NCBI GenBank assembly: GCA_019925095.2
Contig: CM034389.1
Coordinates: forward strand, 2,812,001-2,876,000
Length of the DNA stretch: 64,000 bases
Direction of reading: 5' to 3'
DNA from: Dendrolimus kikuchii
Lineage: Eukaryota; Arthropoda; Insecta; Lepidoptera; Lasiocampidae
The notes under the pieces: model-generated
What the model was told of the DNA's origin: nothing
What the model saw: the letters and a program-made list of their open reading frames with translations, nothing else
Databases searched by the model: none
Shown here: positions 21,352 to 32,460 of the stretch, piece after piece
Position numbering within the stretch: the first letter of the stretch is position 1
How the letters are laid out: each line of letters begins with the position of its first letter
Program-made: the position numbers and the translations under genes

Positions 21352-21834
21352 GTGTATGTATGGAAGCGAGAGTTGGGTATGGAAGAAAGAGCATGAAAGT
21401 AGAGTAAACGCGGTCGAGATGCGACCACTGCGCAAAATCTGCGGAGTGACGCTCGCGGACCGCGTTCGTAATACCGAAGTAAGAAAGAGAGTTGGTCTGA
21501 AAGAAAGTGTCGGGGTGAAGGTAAGGAAAGGAATGCTCCGGTGGTTCGGGCATGTGGAAAGAATGCATGATGAAAGAATGACTAAACAGATATACAATGC
21601 AAAAGTGGATGGATGCAGAAGTCGTGGAAGGCCACGACACACCTTCCATGATCAAATTGATCGTGTACTAGCAGAAGGTGATGTCAGGAGCCTTAAGAAC
21701 AGACGAGCTTGCATGACAAGAGTTATGAATGTGAAAGAAGCAAGTGAGGTGTGTAAGAATAAGCCTAAATGGCGCTTTGTTGTTCGTGCCTACCCCGCGA
21801 GGGAACTGGCGTGAAGTTATGTATGTATGTATGT
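21352..21834 (+). mobile_element. LINE-B 3' fragment, longest copy
   Basis: A 483-bp insert flanked by a perfect 13-bp duplication ATTTTTACTCATT (21339-21351, 21835-21847). It is open throughout: MYGSESWVWKKEHESRVNAV, LRKICGVTLADRVRNTEV, KGMLRWFGHVERMHDERM, GRPRHTFHDQIDRVLAEGDV, then YPARELA and TGA, followed by (ATGT)n. The YGSExW...LRxIxG...DRxRN...LRWxGHV series follows the reverse-transcriptase domain in several insect LINE clades; the clade is not assigned. The absence of stops suggests a young insertion. Confidence 0.85.
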
Positions 21835-22094
21835 ATTTTTACTCATTCCTTCAAAATCATTCCTATAAATTTTTTTTAGTAATAATATTAAGAGATGCGA
21901 CATGTTTACTTATAACTTCTTGAGATTTGGACGGTATTCTTCAATTGAATTAATTGATTGATAAATTGCAGGTATATATAACAATAATGTTAATTAATTA
22001 CTATAAAATATAGAGCCTTAGGAAAAGGTTACAAATTGGTTCCGTTTGAGGTTAAAACCTCAGGCTCGTGAGGTCCATCGGCAAAGAGTTTCTA

Positions 22095-22215
22095 AGAAAC
22101 TCTTTGACACTACCCGTGATCATAAGGCTGGCTAATATTTCAACAAATTTAGTAAGTATTGTCATACAGCGTGGCAATGCAGCTAGTCTTCTGGGCACAC
22201 TCCCCGTTGGCAGTA
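22095..22215 (+). pseudogene. LINE ORF2 C-terminal remnant (QRGN type), decayed
   Basis: DHKAG, then after a stop and frame changes IVIQRGNAASLLGT, resembling the copy at 17049-17195. Confidence 0.4.
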
Positions 22216-22331
22216 ATCTGCTACATAGTGTATTTTAGTTTTAATTTTTATCTGAATTTATTCACATTAGTGTATGGAATACAGAACATACTGTAAATAT
22301 TTTTTACATAAATAGTAATATCAATTACTGT

Positions 22332-22880
22332 AAAAACCGACTTCAAAAACTAAAAAGTATAAAATAAATTATTTCTAAAGCTATTATTATTAATATACAT
22401 TATCTAAAACATCTTAAAGTCGGTGCTTAGTAATTTTCAAAAAAAATATAGTAATTTTTATGTTTTACTTTGCACCGACTTCAAGATGTTTTAGATAATG
22501 TATATTAATAATAATAGCTTTAGAAATAAGTTAGTTTATACTTTTTAGTTTTTGAAGTCGGTTTTTTAAACGAAGTTTTTTTTATTTTATTTGTTACTTT
22601 TTAGTGTCTAACTATGTATGGGTAGACCTACGAAAGGTGCCGCGTTCTTTAAAAAATATAGGTTCCAAGAAACGGGAAAACAAAAAAATGTTCGTAAAAT
22701 GAAAACTACTGGGCCAAACTATGTTAAATTTTTAGGGGAGCAAATGGCAACTATTCCACATCAAACTAAACAAGAATCACGTAAATCGGATCATAAATCT
22801 CAGAGTAATCGGTGAACATACATTTAAAAAAAAAAGATCCCGACGAATTGAGAACCTCCTCCTTTTTTGAAGTCGGTTAA
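22332..22880 (+). mobile_element. foldback element with ACCGACTTCAAA ends
   Basis: Arms 22332-22425 and 22473-22566 form a hairpin of about 94 bp with a 47-bp loop. A further block to 22880 ends TTTTTTGAAGTCGGTTAA, the inverse of the left terminus. Positions 22618-22815 are open but show no domain. A related copy lies inverted at 23347-23801. Confidence 0.65.
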
Positions 22881-23346
22881 ACATTAATTGAAGAAGCTGT
22901 ATTCGCACGTCATAGCAAAACACGTGGACCTTGTAATTTATTGTAAAGAAAATAAAAACTAATGTATAGATAGGTATTTATTTCAAAACAGAATCTCTCA
23001 GATAACTTATTTAAATTTATAAGTCTACCACCGTTTCCAAAACAATTTTAATTATTGTTAAAAAGTAGAAGCAAGGCAACAAATTCCCCGGCAACATGTT
23101 TACATCACAATTATTATATATATAGCGGTCTATTTAGAAATTTTCATATACTTATACAAGCGTGACGGTAAAACGTTGCAAGAAATCGTAACGCTTTTTT
23201 AATACCGTGCTCAATTTCTCTACCACGTTGACAAGTCAAAATGTCACCAAGGAGGAAGAATACTGTCTTTTTCCATGGTTTCACTTCAATAAATAAACAA
23301 AAGCAATATCGTATTAACAGTTTTAAGCGCGGTATTTCATTTGATT

Positions 23347-23801
23347 TTAACCGACTCAAAAAAAGGAGGAGGTTCTCAATTCGTCGGGATCTTTTTTTTA
23401 TGTATCTTCACCGATTACTCCTAGATTTATCTAGATTTACGTGATTCTTTTTTTGTTCGACGCGGAATAGTTGCCATTTGGTCCACTAAAAATTTAAAAT
23501 AGTTTGACCTAGTAGTTATCATTTTACGAAATTTTTTTTGTTCCCGTTTCTTGGGACCTATATTTTTTAAGGAGCGCGGCACCTTTCGTAGGCATCTTTC
23601 GTAGGTAGCTAGACACTAAAAAGTATCAAAAAAATAAAAAAACTTCGTTAAAAAAAACCGACTTCAAAAACTAAAAAGTACAAAATAACTTATTTCTAAA
23701 GCTATTATTATTAATATATATTATCTAAAACATCTTAAAGTCTTATCCTAAAGTCTTATTTTATACTTTTTAGTTTTTTAGTTTTTGAAGTCGGTATTTT
23801 T
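23347..23801 (-). mobile_element. inverted copy of the 22332 foldback element
   Basis: Reads TTAACCGACTCAAA, then GGAGGAGGTTCTCAATTCGT, matching the inverse of 22332-22880, with internal losses. Together the two form a large imperfect inverted repeat with a 466-bp spacer. Confidence 0.65.
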
Positions 23802-23804
23802 TTA

Positions 23805-24000
23805 TTCTAACGTTTTTCGGCCTCTTGAGTAGCTGTGATCACGGAAGACAAAGATTTCAAGTGTCAATGAGTAATATTAAAATTATTGTTTAGCCTACCC
23901 CAACTTGTTAATTTTAATTTTTGTTTATAAGGTCATTGTTTACTCTATGGGAGTCTAATCGAATTGATTGTTTTATTATGTGTATTAGTGGCGAAAATTT
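23805..24000. repeat. repeat-P copy
   Basis: Contains GAGTAGCTGTGATCACGGAA, the CCAACTTGTTAATTTTAATT block and a TTTTATTATGTGTATTAG end, paralleling 43905-44120. Confidence 0.5.
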
Positions 24001-24351
24001 AAGAAATACCTAAAATAAATGTCAAAAACCAATAATACCACACTTAAACCTTTTTGCCTTCCAGCTGCAATATAGATATGGTTGTCTATCACTAGTGTAC
24101 CCATTGAATAGGTCCCCGCACAGCTTTTTGCGTGAGTTACACTGAGGACAACGGCCCTTTGGCCCCTCATAAATTACCCATTATAAGACCCCAAGAATAT
24201 ACTATGGGATCAGCTTTTTGCCAACACAGACTCCTTGTAAAGGACCTTGCATATATTTATTATACACCCATCGGCACAATGAGCGGAAAATAGCGGAATT
24301 AAAAATGTGGTACTTATAAAAAAATATTACATGAGCTTAGCCATCTGTTAG

Positions 24352-24455
24352 ACATCTGTAACACCAAAGGTGCTAACAACTTGAGGTTGTTATGGCGGCA
24401 TACTCCTCACCAGGGGTGGTAGCCATGTAGACGGGCAAGTACCCTACCACCTGGG
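24352..24455 (-). mobile_element. SINE-A fragment
   Basis: About 100 bp from the middle of SINE-A (GTAACACCAAAGGTGCTA to ACCCTACCACCTGG); both ends are missing. Confidence 0.65.
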
Positions 24456-26173
24456 TTTTATTTACTAAATTAGAATCTCTTAACCCAATATTTGTGGAGT
24501 CTAAGGAAAACTTCACTTCAGACTTTAAACTAAAAAGCAAAAAATGTGTGTGTGTGTGCAGTTCATCACAGTAGAAGTGAGACTTCAGATAATATATTCA
24601 AAGAACATATACATCTGTCAACATGTAATATTATAATTCAAAAAATTCAATTTAAATTACACTTTAATTGACTAGCGTAAAGTTCAAAATTCAATGCACT
24701 GTCGTGCACAATTTACTTTGATCTATGTATAAAAGAATATCTATTGACCTTAATTCCATACAGATAAGGCTAAAAATAAATGGAGATCTTTTAAGTTTTC
24801 TTTAAATTGAAAATTAATACTAACAGGTAAAGAGAAATGTGTTTTATTTCGATGTTACTTTTTCGTTTCATCGATTTTCAAATCACAATGATTCTAAGGA
24901 AGTTCCAGTTTAGAACATTTTCTACATCTTGGAGTCGTACCCAAGTAATACATAAAAAAAATTAGTAATGTTTTGCTTCGCACCGACTTCAATATGTAAA
25001 TCATTATTTCTTTGCTTTTTAGATTAAGTCGGTTTTCATATTTGTATTTTTTTTTTCAATTCCAGTTTCATATCATCATGGTTACGTTCCATAAGAGACT
25101 CACAACGACCACGTTCACGACCGCGATTTTTCCCGTTCCACTTGCTTGCGGGCGTTACAATTATAAAGGACGAAATATACAAATGTCATTGGTTGATTTT
25201 AAAATCGGGCCTTTTTCAATGTCAATCGATAAATGGAATGCTCCGTGATCAACTCCCACTTGGACCTAGCTCTTGACATGGGTCGCTGTGAGCGCTGTGT
25301 GATGACGGCGTTAGTGCCGTTTTCGCCACGGCCATAAAGACCGTGGTCGCCATGTGGAACGGCAGACAGAGCATTTGGGGCGTTGTGAGATACTTTTTTT
25401 TTTTTGTTTTGAGGCGAGGGAAAATGCTTAACCGATTTACGCACAAACTGGGTCGTTGCTAGGGGAACGACACGCGTCGGTCGGGGGCGATAACACTGCA
25501 GCAATAGTATGCTCTTGGCAGCGCTCCGTCCGCGATCGACGTCACAGAATAGTGTGGAAGATTCCAAGCGTTGCTGCACGGGCGAGCAACCCCAATACCC
25601 ACTAAAAACCCCCTCCTCCCTGACGACCCTGCGCTTTGAATGTCTTGGAAAGGCTGAGATTTAGAACATAGTTACGCCCAGCCGATCCAGCGCAATAAAG
25701 TGCCTGGAGTGTGCCCTGGGAGAACACACCCCACTTCGTTGTGCGGGGGTAGAAGGTCCTTTGCTCTTCCTAGCAAGCTAAAGGCCCCCCGCGGGGCGTT
25801 GTGAGATACTACAGGAACGCGCTCTATGTAGCGTTTAAAAGAGACTTCTGCAAAATATCGTCCATGTTGAACCAGGCTTTTTTTAATACCTGTAAATACG
25901 TATGCGAACCGACTAACTGTCGGCATACGCACGCATAAATGAACAACACTATTTAAAAATTCACTGTAGTCTTCAAAAAGTGGCCGATTAAGGAGTGTTT
26001 CTATACTGTATGATATAGGATGAATTTAAAAAAAAAAGTGCTTGACGTTATTATCTATATGGAAAATTTTAGTGATCTATATGTTAATTTTTCACTTCAC
26101 ATTAATTGCTTGCATATTACCAAAAATTGACATCTTTTTTTTTATAAATTAGAATATTTATGTAAATTTTAAT
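24456..26173. other. intergenic, mixed
   Basis: About 24975-25040 resembles the CACCGACTTCAA element. Two GC-richer stretches (25255-25580 and 25640-25930) share GGGGCGTTGTGAGATACT; frames of 126 and 86 codons on the minus strand there have no recognisable domain. No gene is supported. Confidence 0.4.
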
Positions 26174-26185
26174 TTTAATTTTATT

Positions 26186-26287
26186 ACATACATACATACA
26201 TAACTTCACGCCAGTTCCCTTGCGGGGTAGGCACGAACAACAGAGCGCCATTTAGATCCATTCTTACACACCTCACTTGCTTCTTGC
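26186..26287 (-). mobile_element. LINE-B 3' fragment, 102 bp
   Basis: Flanked by a perfect 12-bp duplication TTTAATTTTATT (26174-26185, 26288-26299). It carries only the last ~25 codons (KWRSVVRAYPARELA), the stop and the (ATGT)n tail. Confidence 0.82.
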
Positions 26288-26448
26288 TTTAATTTTATTG
26301 TAATATTTAATTCCTTTTGTACACCATTATGTGGTAGAATGTACTGTGCTTCTACATATGTATCACATCTGTATAAACTACATTCTTGCAGATAAAGATA
26401 TTGATTGATTGATTCAAAAAAAAGTGTCATCTTTGCCTAAATAACTGA

Positions 26449-26697
26449 CGGCCTCTGTGGTTGAGCGGGCTAAGCCTTTGGCGGCCTACCTCACTGCAAC
26501 GCAGAGGCTCCGGGTTCGATTCCTGGTATAGTAAATTTCGGAAACGTATTTTCTCCGTTATTTACTATGGTCTGGGTGTCTGGGATCGGCCCCAGAGTAG
26601 TCCGTTGTATATTACCCATAACACAAGCGTAACTTGCTTAATTTGGGGATATACAATGTGTGTGTTTGTCTGCCGATTATTAAAAAAAAAAGAAAAA
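26449..26697 (+). mobile_element. tRNA-derived SINE with poly-A
   Basis: Intact polymerase III A box TGGTTGAGCGG (26458-26468) and perfect B box GGTTCGATTCC (26513-26523) in a tRNA-like head, then a non-tRNA body and an A-rich tail. No flanking duplication was recognised. It is not a tRNA gene: the cloverleaf does not close and the body continues well past the B box. Confidence 0.78.
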
Positions 26698-26854
26698 AAA
26701 CTACAAAATCTAAAAAGATCAGACCTATTACATAAAGGTATAACATAACCTGATCAATCAAAGACACCAAAATCCAACATTTAAGTAAAGTACTTAATCT
26801 TAGCTTAGATAAGTAACAGTTAACATATTGCCCAACTAAGTTGTCGGGTACTGT

Positions 26855-27077
26855 TTCTTAGAATTGCACGAGCTGATTCCTCCATCCCTATTTTACCATC
26901 GGACAACCAGACGCACCGGTGCGCCACCGTTAAATGGTGGAAATACCACCAGTCAGAACCAAGTGTTTCGCTTCATCTTTTCTGATGCGCACTGCCGAAG
27001 AGTGTAACATTTGCCGGAGATGTTTTTCCTGAGAAATACAATCTTGAAGTCTTCAAGTCACGAGTGAATAGGTATCT
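26855..27077 (+). pseudogene. Jockey-type LINE C-terminal remnant, first copy
   Basis: Nearly repeats 27170-27407 (ELIPPS, RHRWW-like, FxxSFLxRTAEEW region), but carries TAA-type damage and small indels (GTGTAACATTTGCC for GTGGAATAATTTACC). It ends at AATAGGTATCTT, where unrelated or upstream LINE sequence begins. Confidence 0.6.
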
Positions 27078-27169
27078 TCCATCGTATTTTTTATGCTCGG
27101 CTTCAGAGTCTAGAGCATAGACGTAAAGTCGCGGGGCTCACTGTCTTCTATCGGATACATTTCGGGGAG

Positions 27170-27492
27170 TGTTCCTTAGAATTGCACGAGCTGATTCCTC
27201 CATCCTCATTTTACCATCGGACAACCAGAAGCACCGATTTACGCCACCGTTACATGGTGGAAATACCAGCAGTCAGAACGAAGCGTTTCGCTTCATCTTT
27301 TCTGGTGCACACTGCCGAAGAGTGGAATAATTTACCGGAGTCTGTTTTTCCTGACAAATACAATCTTGAAGTCTTCAAGTCACGAGTGAATAGGTATCTT
27401 CTAGGTACGCGTGCTCCATCCCAGACTGCGTACATCACTCAACATCAGGTGAGACAGTGGTCAAACGCAAACCTATACTTACATTTAAAAAA
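27170..27492 (+). pseudogene. Jockey-type LINE C-terminal remnant, second copy
   Basis: The frame reads [20 protein letters not shown], then [20 protein letters not shown]. The SFxxxxxxxWNxLPxxVFPxxYxLxxFKxRVxxxL pattern is characteristic of the C-terminus of Jockey-clade ORF2 in Lepidoptera. A 3' A-run ends near 27492. Upstream, 27077-27169 looks like the preceding part of the same LINE. Confidence 0.75.
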
Positions 27493-27599
27493 AACTCCTG
27501 TTTTTATCCTGTGCAATTTCTTACCGGATTTGGGTTTGAAGCCCACATAGGTCAACCACCACTCTGTCCCTTCAACGATACTTGGGGCGACCGACCGGG

Positions 27600-27720
27600 T
27601 ATCGCCTATCCAATCGTCCCCAATAGGCGTGAAGAGTTCACGCTTCGATCCTCTCCCATCCGTTTCACGTGACCAAGCCAACGGAGGCGATGAGGTTTCA
27701 TCTCTTCTATTAATATCACA
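27600..27720 (-). pseudogene. LINE tail remnant (LRWLGHV type)
   Basis: The minus-strand frame contains EEMKPHRLRWLGHVKRMGED, the motif found after the reverse-transcriptase domain in RTE-like LINEs. No catalytic domain is present. Confidence 0.5.
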
Positions 27721-27836
27721 TAGACTATTGTTGTCAGTTGCTTCTTCCAAGCAAAAACTCGATGTGACCTGTATGTGATGTGACTTATTATTACAATATT
27801 TCTAATTAATTTAAACATAGATGAGTAAAGAGAATA

Positions 27837-28497
27837 ATGGTAGTAAGTGGTGTTTCGTTTTGTTTTTTATTGGACTTGACTTTATGTTGTTGGTCGGAAG
27901 ACCTTACAACTTTGCCAGGATTTTCGGGGCGAGCGCCTTCGCCAAGCGAAGGCGTTCGAGCCCGGGGGACAACTTGCTTGAAGGAGCTCCCTAGGGTGAT
28001 TTACCTCGGCTGGACTGTTGCCATGAGACCATATCATTCATTATCAGCTGGCAAACAACAAAAAAATACTATGGTACAAAAAATCACAGAGCATCCAAAA
28101 TCACCGCGTGGCAAACTTCCATGCTTTGTGGAACTGGATGTATATTGTACTAACTCTCTTACGCTCCTTGTAAAATGTCTTAGACAGGACAATTCTATCA
28201 GAATATCTGACAAGTCCTCAATGTTTATTGCCTTCGTAACGTATCAACCAGATCAGGAATGGCTATTGACAAAGGTGTCATAATTAATTTATTGAAGATA
28301 TCACTTCAATAAATCAATTATTTGACTGTATACGGTTCACAGTTACGCTGCAGCCTACTTAGTTCATTTTATGAACGGTTCTGAATTTTCATATTCGTCG
28401 ATCGGTCGGTCGGTAAGATATAACCAGAACCAGGCATAAATCTGATTACTTTTATAGGCTCGACAAAAAGTGTCCATGTCTAACAGAGCGATTAGTT
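27837..28497. other. intergenic with 148-codon open frame
   Basis: A frame at 27837-28283 is open but has no domain. The block TTATTGGACTTGACTTTAT at about 27869 recurs at 55351, so at least its start is repetitive. A short hairpin GCGCCTTCGC/GCGAAGGCGT lies at about 27930-27955. Confidence 0.4.
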
Positions 28498-28509
28498 GCG
28501 AGCATATCA

Positions 28510-28910
28510 TACATACATACATACATACATAACTTCACGCCAGTTCCCTTGCGGGGTAGGCACGAACAACAGAGCGCCATTTAGGCCCATTCTTACACAC
28601 CTCACTTGCTTCTTTGACATTCATAACTCTTGTCATGCAAGCTCGTCTGTTCTTAAGGCTCCTGACATCACCCTCCGCTAGTACACGATCAATTTGATCA
28701 TGGAAGGTGTGTCGTGGCCTTCCACGACTTCTGCATCCATCCACTTTTGCATTGTATGTATATCTGTTTAGTCATTCTTTCATCATGCATTCTTTCCACA
28801 TGCCCGAACCACCGGAGCATTCCTTTCCTTACCTTCACCCCGACACTCTCTTTCAGACCAACTCTCTTTCTTACTTCGGTATTACGAACGCGGTCCGCGA
28901 GCGTCACTCC
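28510..28910 (-). mobile_element. LINE-B 3' fragment with target duplication
   Basis: Perfect 12-bp duplication GCGAGCATATCA (28498-28509, 28911-28922). It encodes MTLADRVRNTEVRKRVGLKE to MTKQIY, then a 4-bp ATGT insertion breaks the frame before the HTFHDQID part. Confidence 0.85.
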
Positions 28911-28922
28911 GCGAGCATATCA

Positions 28923-29633
28923 ACGAATTATACTCGCCTTTATTCTTACACAAAGACAAAAGCATGAAACAGATACGTATTTACCACAAATAAAGGAAGC
29001 TCGCCTTTATGAATAGCAAGAACTATTTGATAGAACTATTATGAGTCCAAATTACTAATAAAGTTACTAACGTCTCCAACAATTGCTATGGAGCTGCAAA
29101 ACTGGCAATTCAAGTAGTAACAAGGAGCACTAAAATACATTAACTACAAGATAGTTCTTCAAGTTCCTGCTACAAGGAACTATTTCAAACAACTACTGCC
29201 AGCAGCACTTCCCTATATTAATACAATTATATATTGTACAAACTGGTTTTGAATTCAGACAGTTCGTATCAATCCAGGCCAAGGGTTTTGTATAAATGAC
29301 GGCTGTTTAATTTTCTTGTATTTTACAGAACCCAGAAATGTATGACCGAAAATAAGTCAATAGGTGGCGAGATATTAACTCTCAAAGTTTTATAAATTAT
29401 GCATACACACAAAACACTGGAAATATTTTAATAAAATTTTTAAAAACTGTCAACGCGAAATCGAAAAATGAAAAACAGTTGTGCCAATCTAACAACAAAC
29501 AAAAAAAATAATTTGGTACCATAAATTATCCCTTCCCGATACTTTTTCACAGAATATATGTAGCCCTTTTACTACTGATGAAAAGTGAATAAACTTAACC
29601 ATCTATTCGTTATTCAAAGCGTTAGTGGTTTTA
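28923..29633. other. intergenic, no gene seen
   Basis: AT-rich with no supportable feature. Confidence 0.5.
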
Positions 29634-29940
29634 ATTTTTTTTATTGCAGAAGTTCAGCAGACAGGCAGACGGCCCGCTTGATGGAAAGCGGTTACCATCG
29701 CCTATAGACAATTGCAACATCAAAGGTGCTACAAATGCGCGGCTCTCTTAAGGGAAACTGGAACCTGGTCACTAATGCCGGAACACAACTCAAGGTTGTT
29801 ATGGCGACATACTTTAGACCAGGGGTGGTAGCCATCCAGTGCGGCAAATGTCCTACCACCTGGCTGTGGGTTGTTTTGTCGCCTCTTACGACAGACCGCC
29901 CGGCCGCAGGAAATTGTATTCTTTCTCCATTCCTGCACAA
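29634..29940 (-). mobile_element. SINE-A copy
   Basis: Near full length, with poly-T left and TTCCTGCACA right; the final GGAT is changed. Confidence 0.75.
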
Positions 29941-30436
29941 ATACTTAAGTAAGTTTCATACATCGATGATCTTAATGTATAAATTACATCACGCTTTCTG
30001 GACGTCTGCGCGTGTCTAGAAATTCGATAACAATGCTGCGAATTTTATGGGTTTAACGAAAAATATTACCTGCTAGCGGCGTATGGTTCCCGTTTTACCT
30101 CCTTCCTTTCATGTTCCCCCTTTTTGACCCCCACCTCCAACCCCTATATAATAGATCGCGTTGTACTCGGTAATAGCTTTTTGATATATCTCATGCTCAC
30201 ATGCGATGCTGCCGACATATTTCTTCCAGGTTAAAAGTGCTGAGAAAATATATTACACTATTGTTTTACACGCGAACTCACTCGTGTAAATAGAGGAGCT
30301 CGCAGTTTCATGGCAAAAATATCATATTAAATTAAAAAGACGTGGCCGTGTGCGAGTCGGACTCGGTTACAATCGGTTACAATAAATTCTACATATACAT
30401 GACCATCTTTAAAATATCATGGTAGTTATGATATTG
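29941..30436. other. intergenic, no gene seen
   Basis: Contains CGTGTGCGAGTCGGACTCGG near 30345, a motif I regard as repeat-derived. No gene. Confidence 0.45.
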
Positions 30437-30684
30437 TTTTTAATTCATGAGTTCAGCGAATAAACAGACGGCCCACCTGATGGAAAGTGGTCACCACCGC
30501 CTATGGATATTGGCAACGCCAAAGGTGCTATCAATGTGCTGCCACTCACTGAAGGGAGACTGGAACCTGGCTACTAATGCCAGGCGGCATACTCTAGACC
30601 AGAGTTGGTGGCTCGCTTTGCCGCTTCTTACGACAGGCCGTCCGGCCGCGTATAATAGGATTCTTTTTCCGTTCCTGCAATGAT
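30437..30684 (-). mobile_element. SINE-A copy, divergent and deleted
   Basis: Recognisable from GAGTTCAGCGAATAAACAGA to CCGTTCCTGCAATGAT, with two internal deletions; one of the oldest copies in the window. Confidence 0.7.
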
Positions 30685-30971
30685 TACTGGCAAAATAACA
30701 ATTAATGCTTTATTTAGCTATTTTTACTTGTAGAAACTTGTGACGTCATAATTTAGAAAGCCGTTTTAAAAACCCAAGGAAGTGATGACGAACGCCCAAT
30801 CATTGGTGGCAGGAAGAACAGCTGCTATCAATTTGGTTCTAGCAATTTCTTTATTTGTATTTTTCTCAGTATTGTCAAAGTGTTTATTTGTCCTAAATAA
30901 AACATGTCTTTCTTTCCGTCTCTCTTCCTTTCTTTCTTTCCTTCTTTTTCTTACAATATTTTATTCTCAAA

Positions 30972-31275
30972 ATCCGTGCAGAAACGGAGAAAGAACACAA
31001 TTTCTTGCGGCCTCTCGTAAGAGGCGACAAAACAACCCACAGCTAGGTGGTAGGGTATTTGCCCGTATAGATGACTACCACCCCTGGTGTAAAGTATGCT
31101 GCCATAACAACCTTGAGTTGTATTCCGGCATTAGTTGCTAGATTCCAGTCCCCCTTTAGAGAGCAGCAGCGCATTTGTAGCATCTTTGGCGTTACAAATG
31201 TCCTTAGGCGATGATAATTGATTTCCATTAGGTGGGCCGCCTGCCTGTCTGCTGAACTCATGGAATAAAAAAAAA
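30972..31275 (+). mobile_element. SINE-A copy
   Basis: Starts ATCCGTGCAGAAACGG and ends TGGAATAAAAAAAAA. It lacks the GGCCGCCCGG segment and carries more substitutions than the array copies. Confidence 0.73.
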
Positions 31276-32143
31276 CACTTTCCTCGCGACACAGACCCCA
31301 GGCCTACGCAAACGAAACCGCAAGAAATAAAATACAATAACATAAAAATATTTTAATGAACATAATGTAACATTAATTAATTTAAAACAAAATTTAACAA
31401 AAGAGTAATCCAAATTACATTCAAAGTCAAACAACCGCGTCTCAAAGGTAATAACCAACATACATTACAGAAAACATAATTAGATTTTAACTAACAGGTC
31501 GCAGACGACTTTTGCTGTCTGTTTCCATTACACCTCTTATTATTATCTCCCTGTCTCTCTTCCACCCCCCCCCCCCCCCCCACGCCCCACCCCCACCTCC
31601 CTCTCTTTCTTGTTAGTTGAAGATTTAAAATTTGGCTGAGGTTATATGGGTCTGACTTGATGCGTATTTACTTGAAGATATTTTTAAAATTTGAATATTT
31701 CTGCGAAACCATGTTTAGAGGCAAGATATAGTTTTTTTGAAATAACGGTTGATATATTATCACAACCTAGCCTAAATTTAAGAAAAAATATGGTTTATGA
31801 TGGAGAACAATTATTTTTTCTTAAGACTCGTGTGAATTAAAGGCTGATTTACATTTTGGGCAAAGCATTAGCATTGCCATACAGCGTGGAAATGCGGTCA
31901 GTATTTTAGAAAAGCTCCCCACCGATAATGGATCTGGAATCCATTTTTTTTATATGTGTTTGGTAGTTTTTTTTTACGATTTTTATATCATTTTAGATGG
32001 TGTAAATGTTTGTAAAAAAAATTACAACATAAATCAATTAATTTTAGTATCATAAAGGATGAATAATATCATAAAAAACATTGAAGAAGAACAGTAGTAA
32101 ATAAATTACGTAAACCTTACATTACTAGATGGCACCACAAGCC
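31276..32143. other. intergenic with poly-C tract
   Basis: A C-homopolymer run lies at about 31566-31581 within a pyrimidine-rich stretch. Apart from the LINE remnant at 31840-31945, nothing was recognised. Confidence 0.5.
31840..31945 (+). pseudogene. LINE ORF2 C-terminal remnant (QRGN type)
   Basis: The frame reads ADLHFGQSISIAIQRGNAVS followed by ILEKLP, paralleling the copy at 17049-17195. Confidence 0.45.
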
Positions 32144-32460
32144 GTGGCAGTTGCACCTCGGGTTGTAAATGAAAATTCGACGTAATAATGGACAGTATGA
32201 TTATTATTTATAAATACATTATACATTTAAAGAGTATAACAAAGAGAGTACAATATAGCTGAGTGGCTGAATTGATAATTTTTCTTGAAGTGGTAGTAAC
32301 AGCAGTAGTTATATTTTCAGTTTTTTCGGCCTCCTATACCCGCATTCCGTCCGACGCCTAGTTGCTAATCGCGCTAGCTATGGGCGTCGGCGGTATGCGG
32401 GGCGCGGAGTGTAGATGTGCTCCGGCGGGCGGGTCAGGGGGGTGCTCTCTGTCCGCAACA
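32144..32460 (-). repeat. 3' LTR of the BEL/Pao element
   Basis: On the minus strand starts TGTTGCGGAC at 32460 and runs to CTGCCAC; the usual CAATA end is absent. It shares about 240 bp with the 5' LTR. The last 33 codons of the polyprotein lie inside it. Confidence 0.88.

Noticed and set aside
21343..21655. Minus-strand frames of about 100 codons opposite LINE-B
   Set aside because: Antisense of the LINE-B tail, which has clear motifs on the plus strand.
26449..26530. tRNA gene
   Set aside because: A and B boxes are present but the acceptor stem is not formed and the transcript would continue into a SINE body with a poly-A tail.
27837..28283. 148-codon host gene
   Set aside because: No domain, no splice or promoter support, and its first part is a repeat also at 55351.
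32144..32460. LTR ends of the BEL element taken as the ~240 bp shared by its two copies
   Set aside because: The two solo LTRs with perfect 5-bp duplications show the true LTR is longer, and both element LTRs are truncated.
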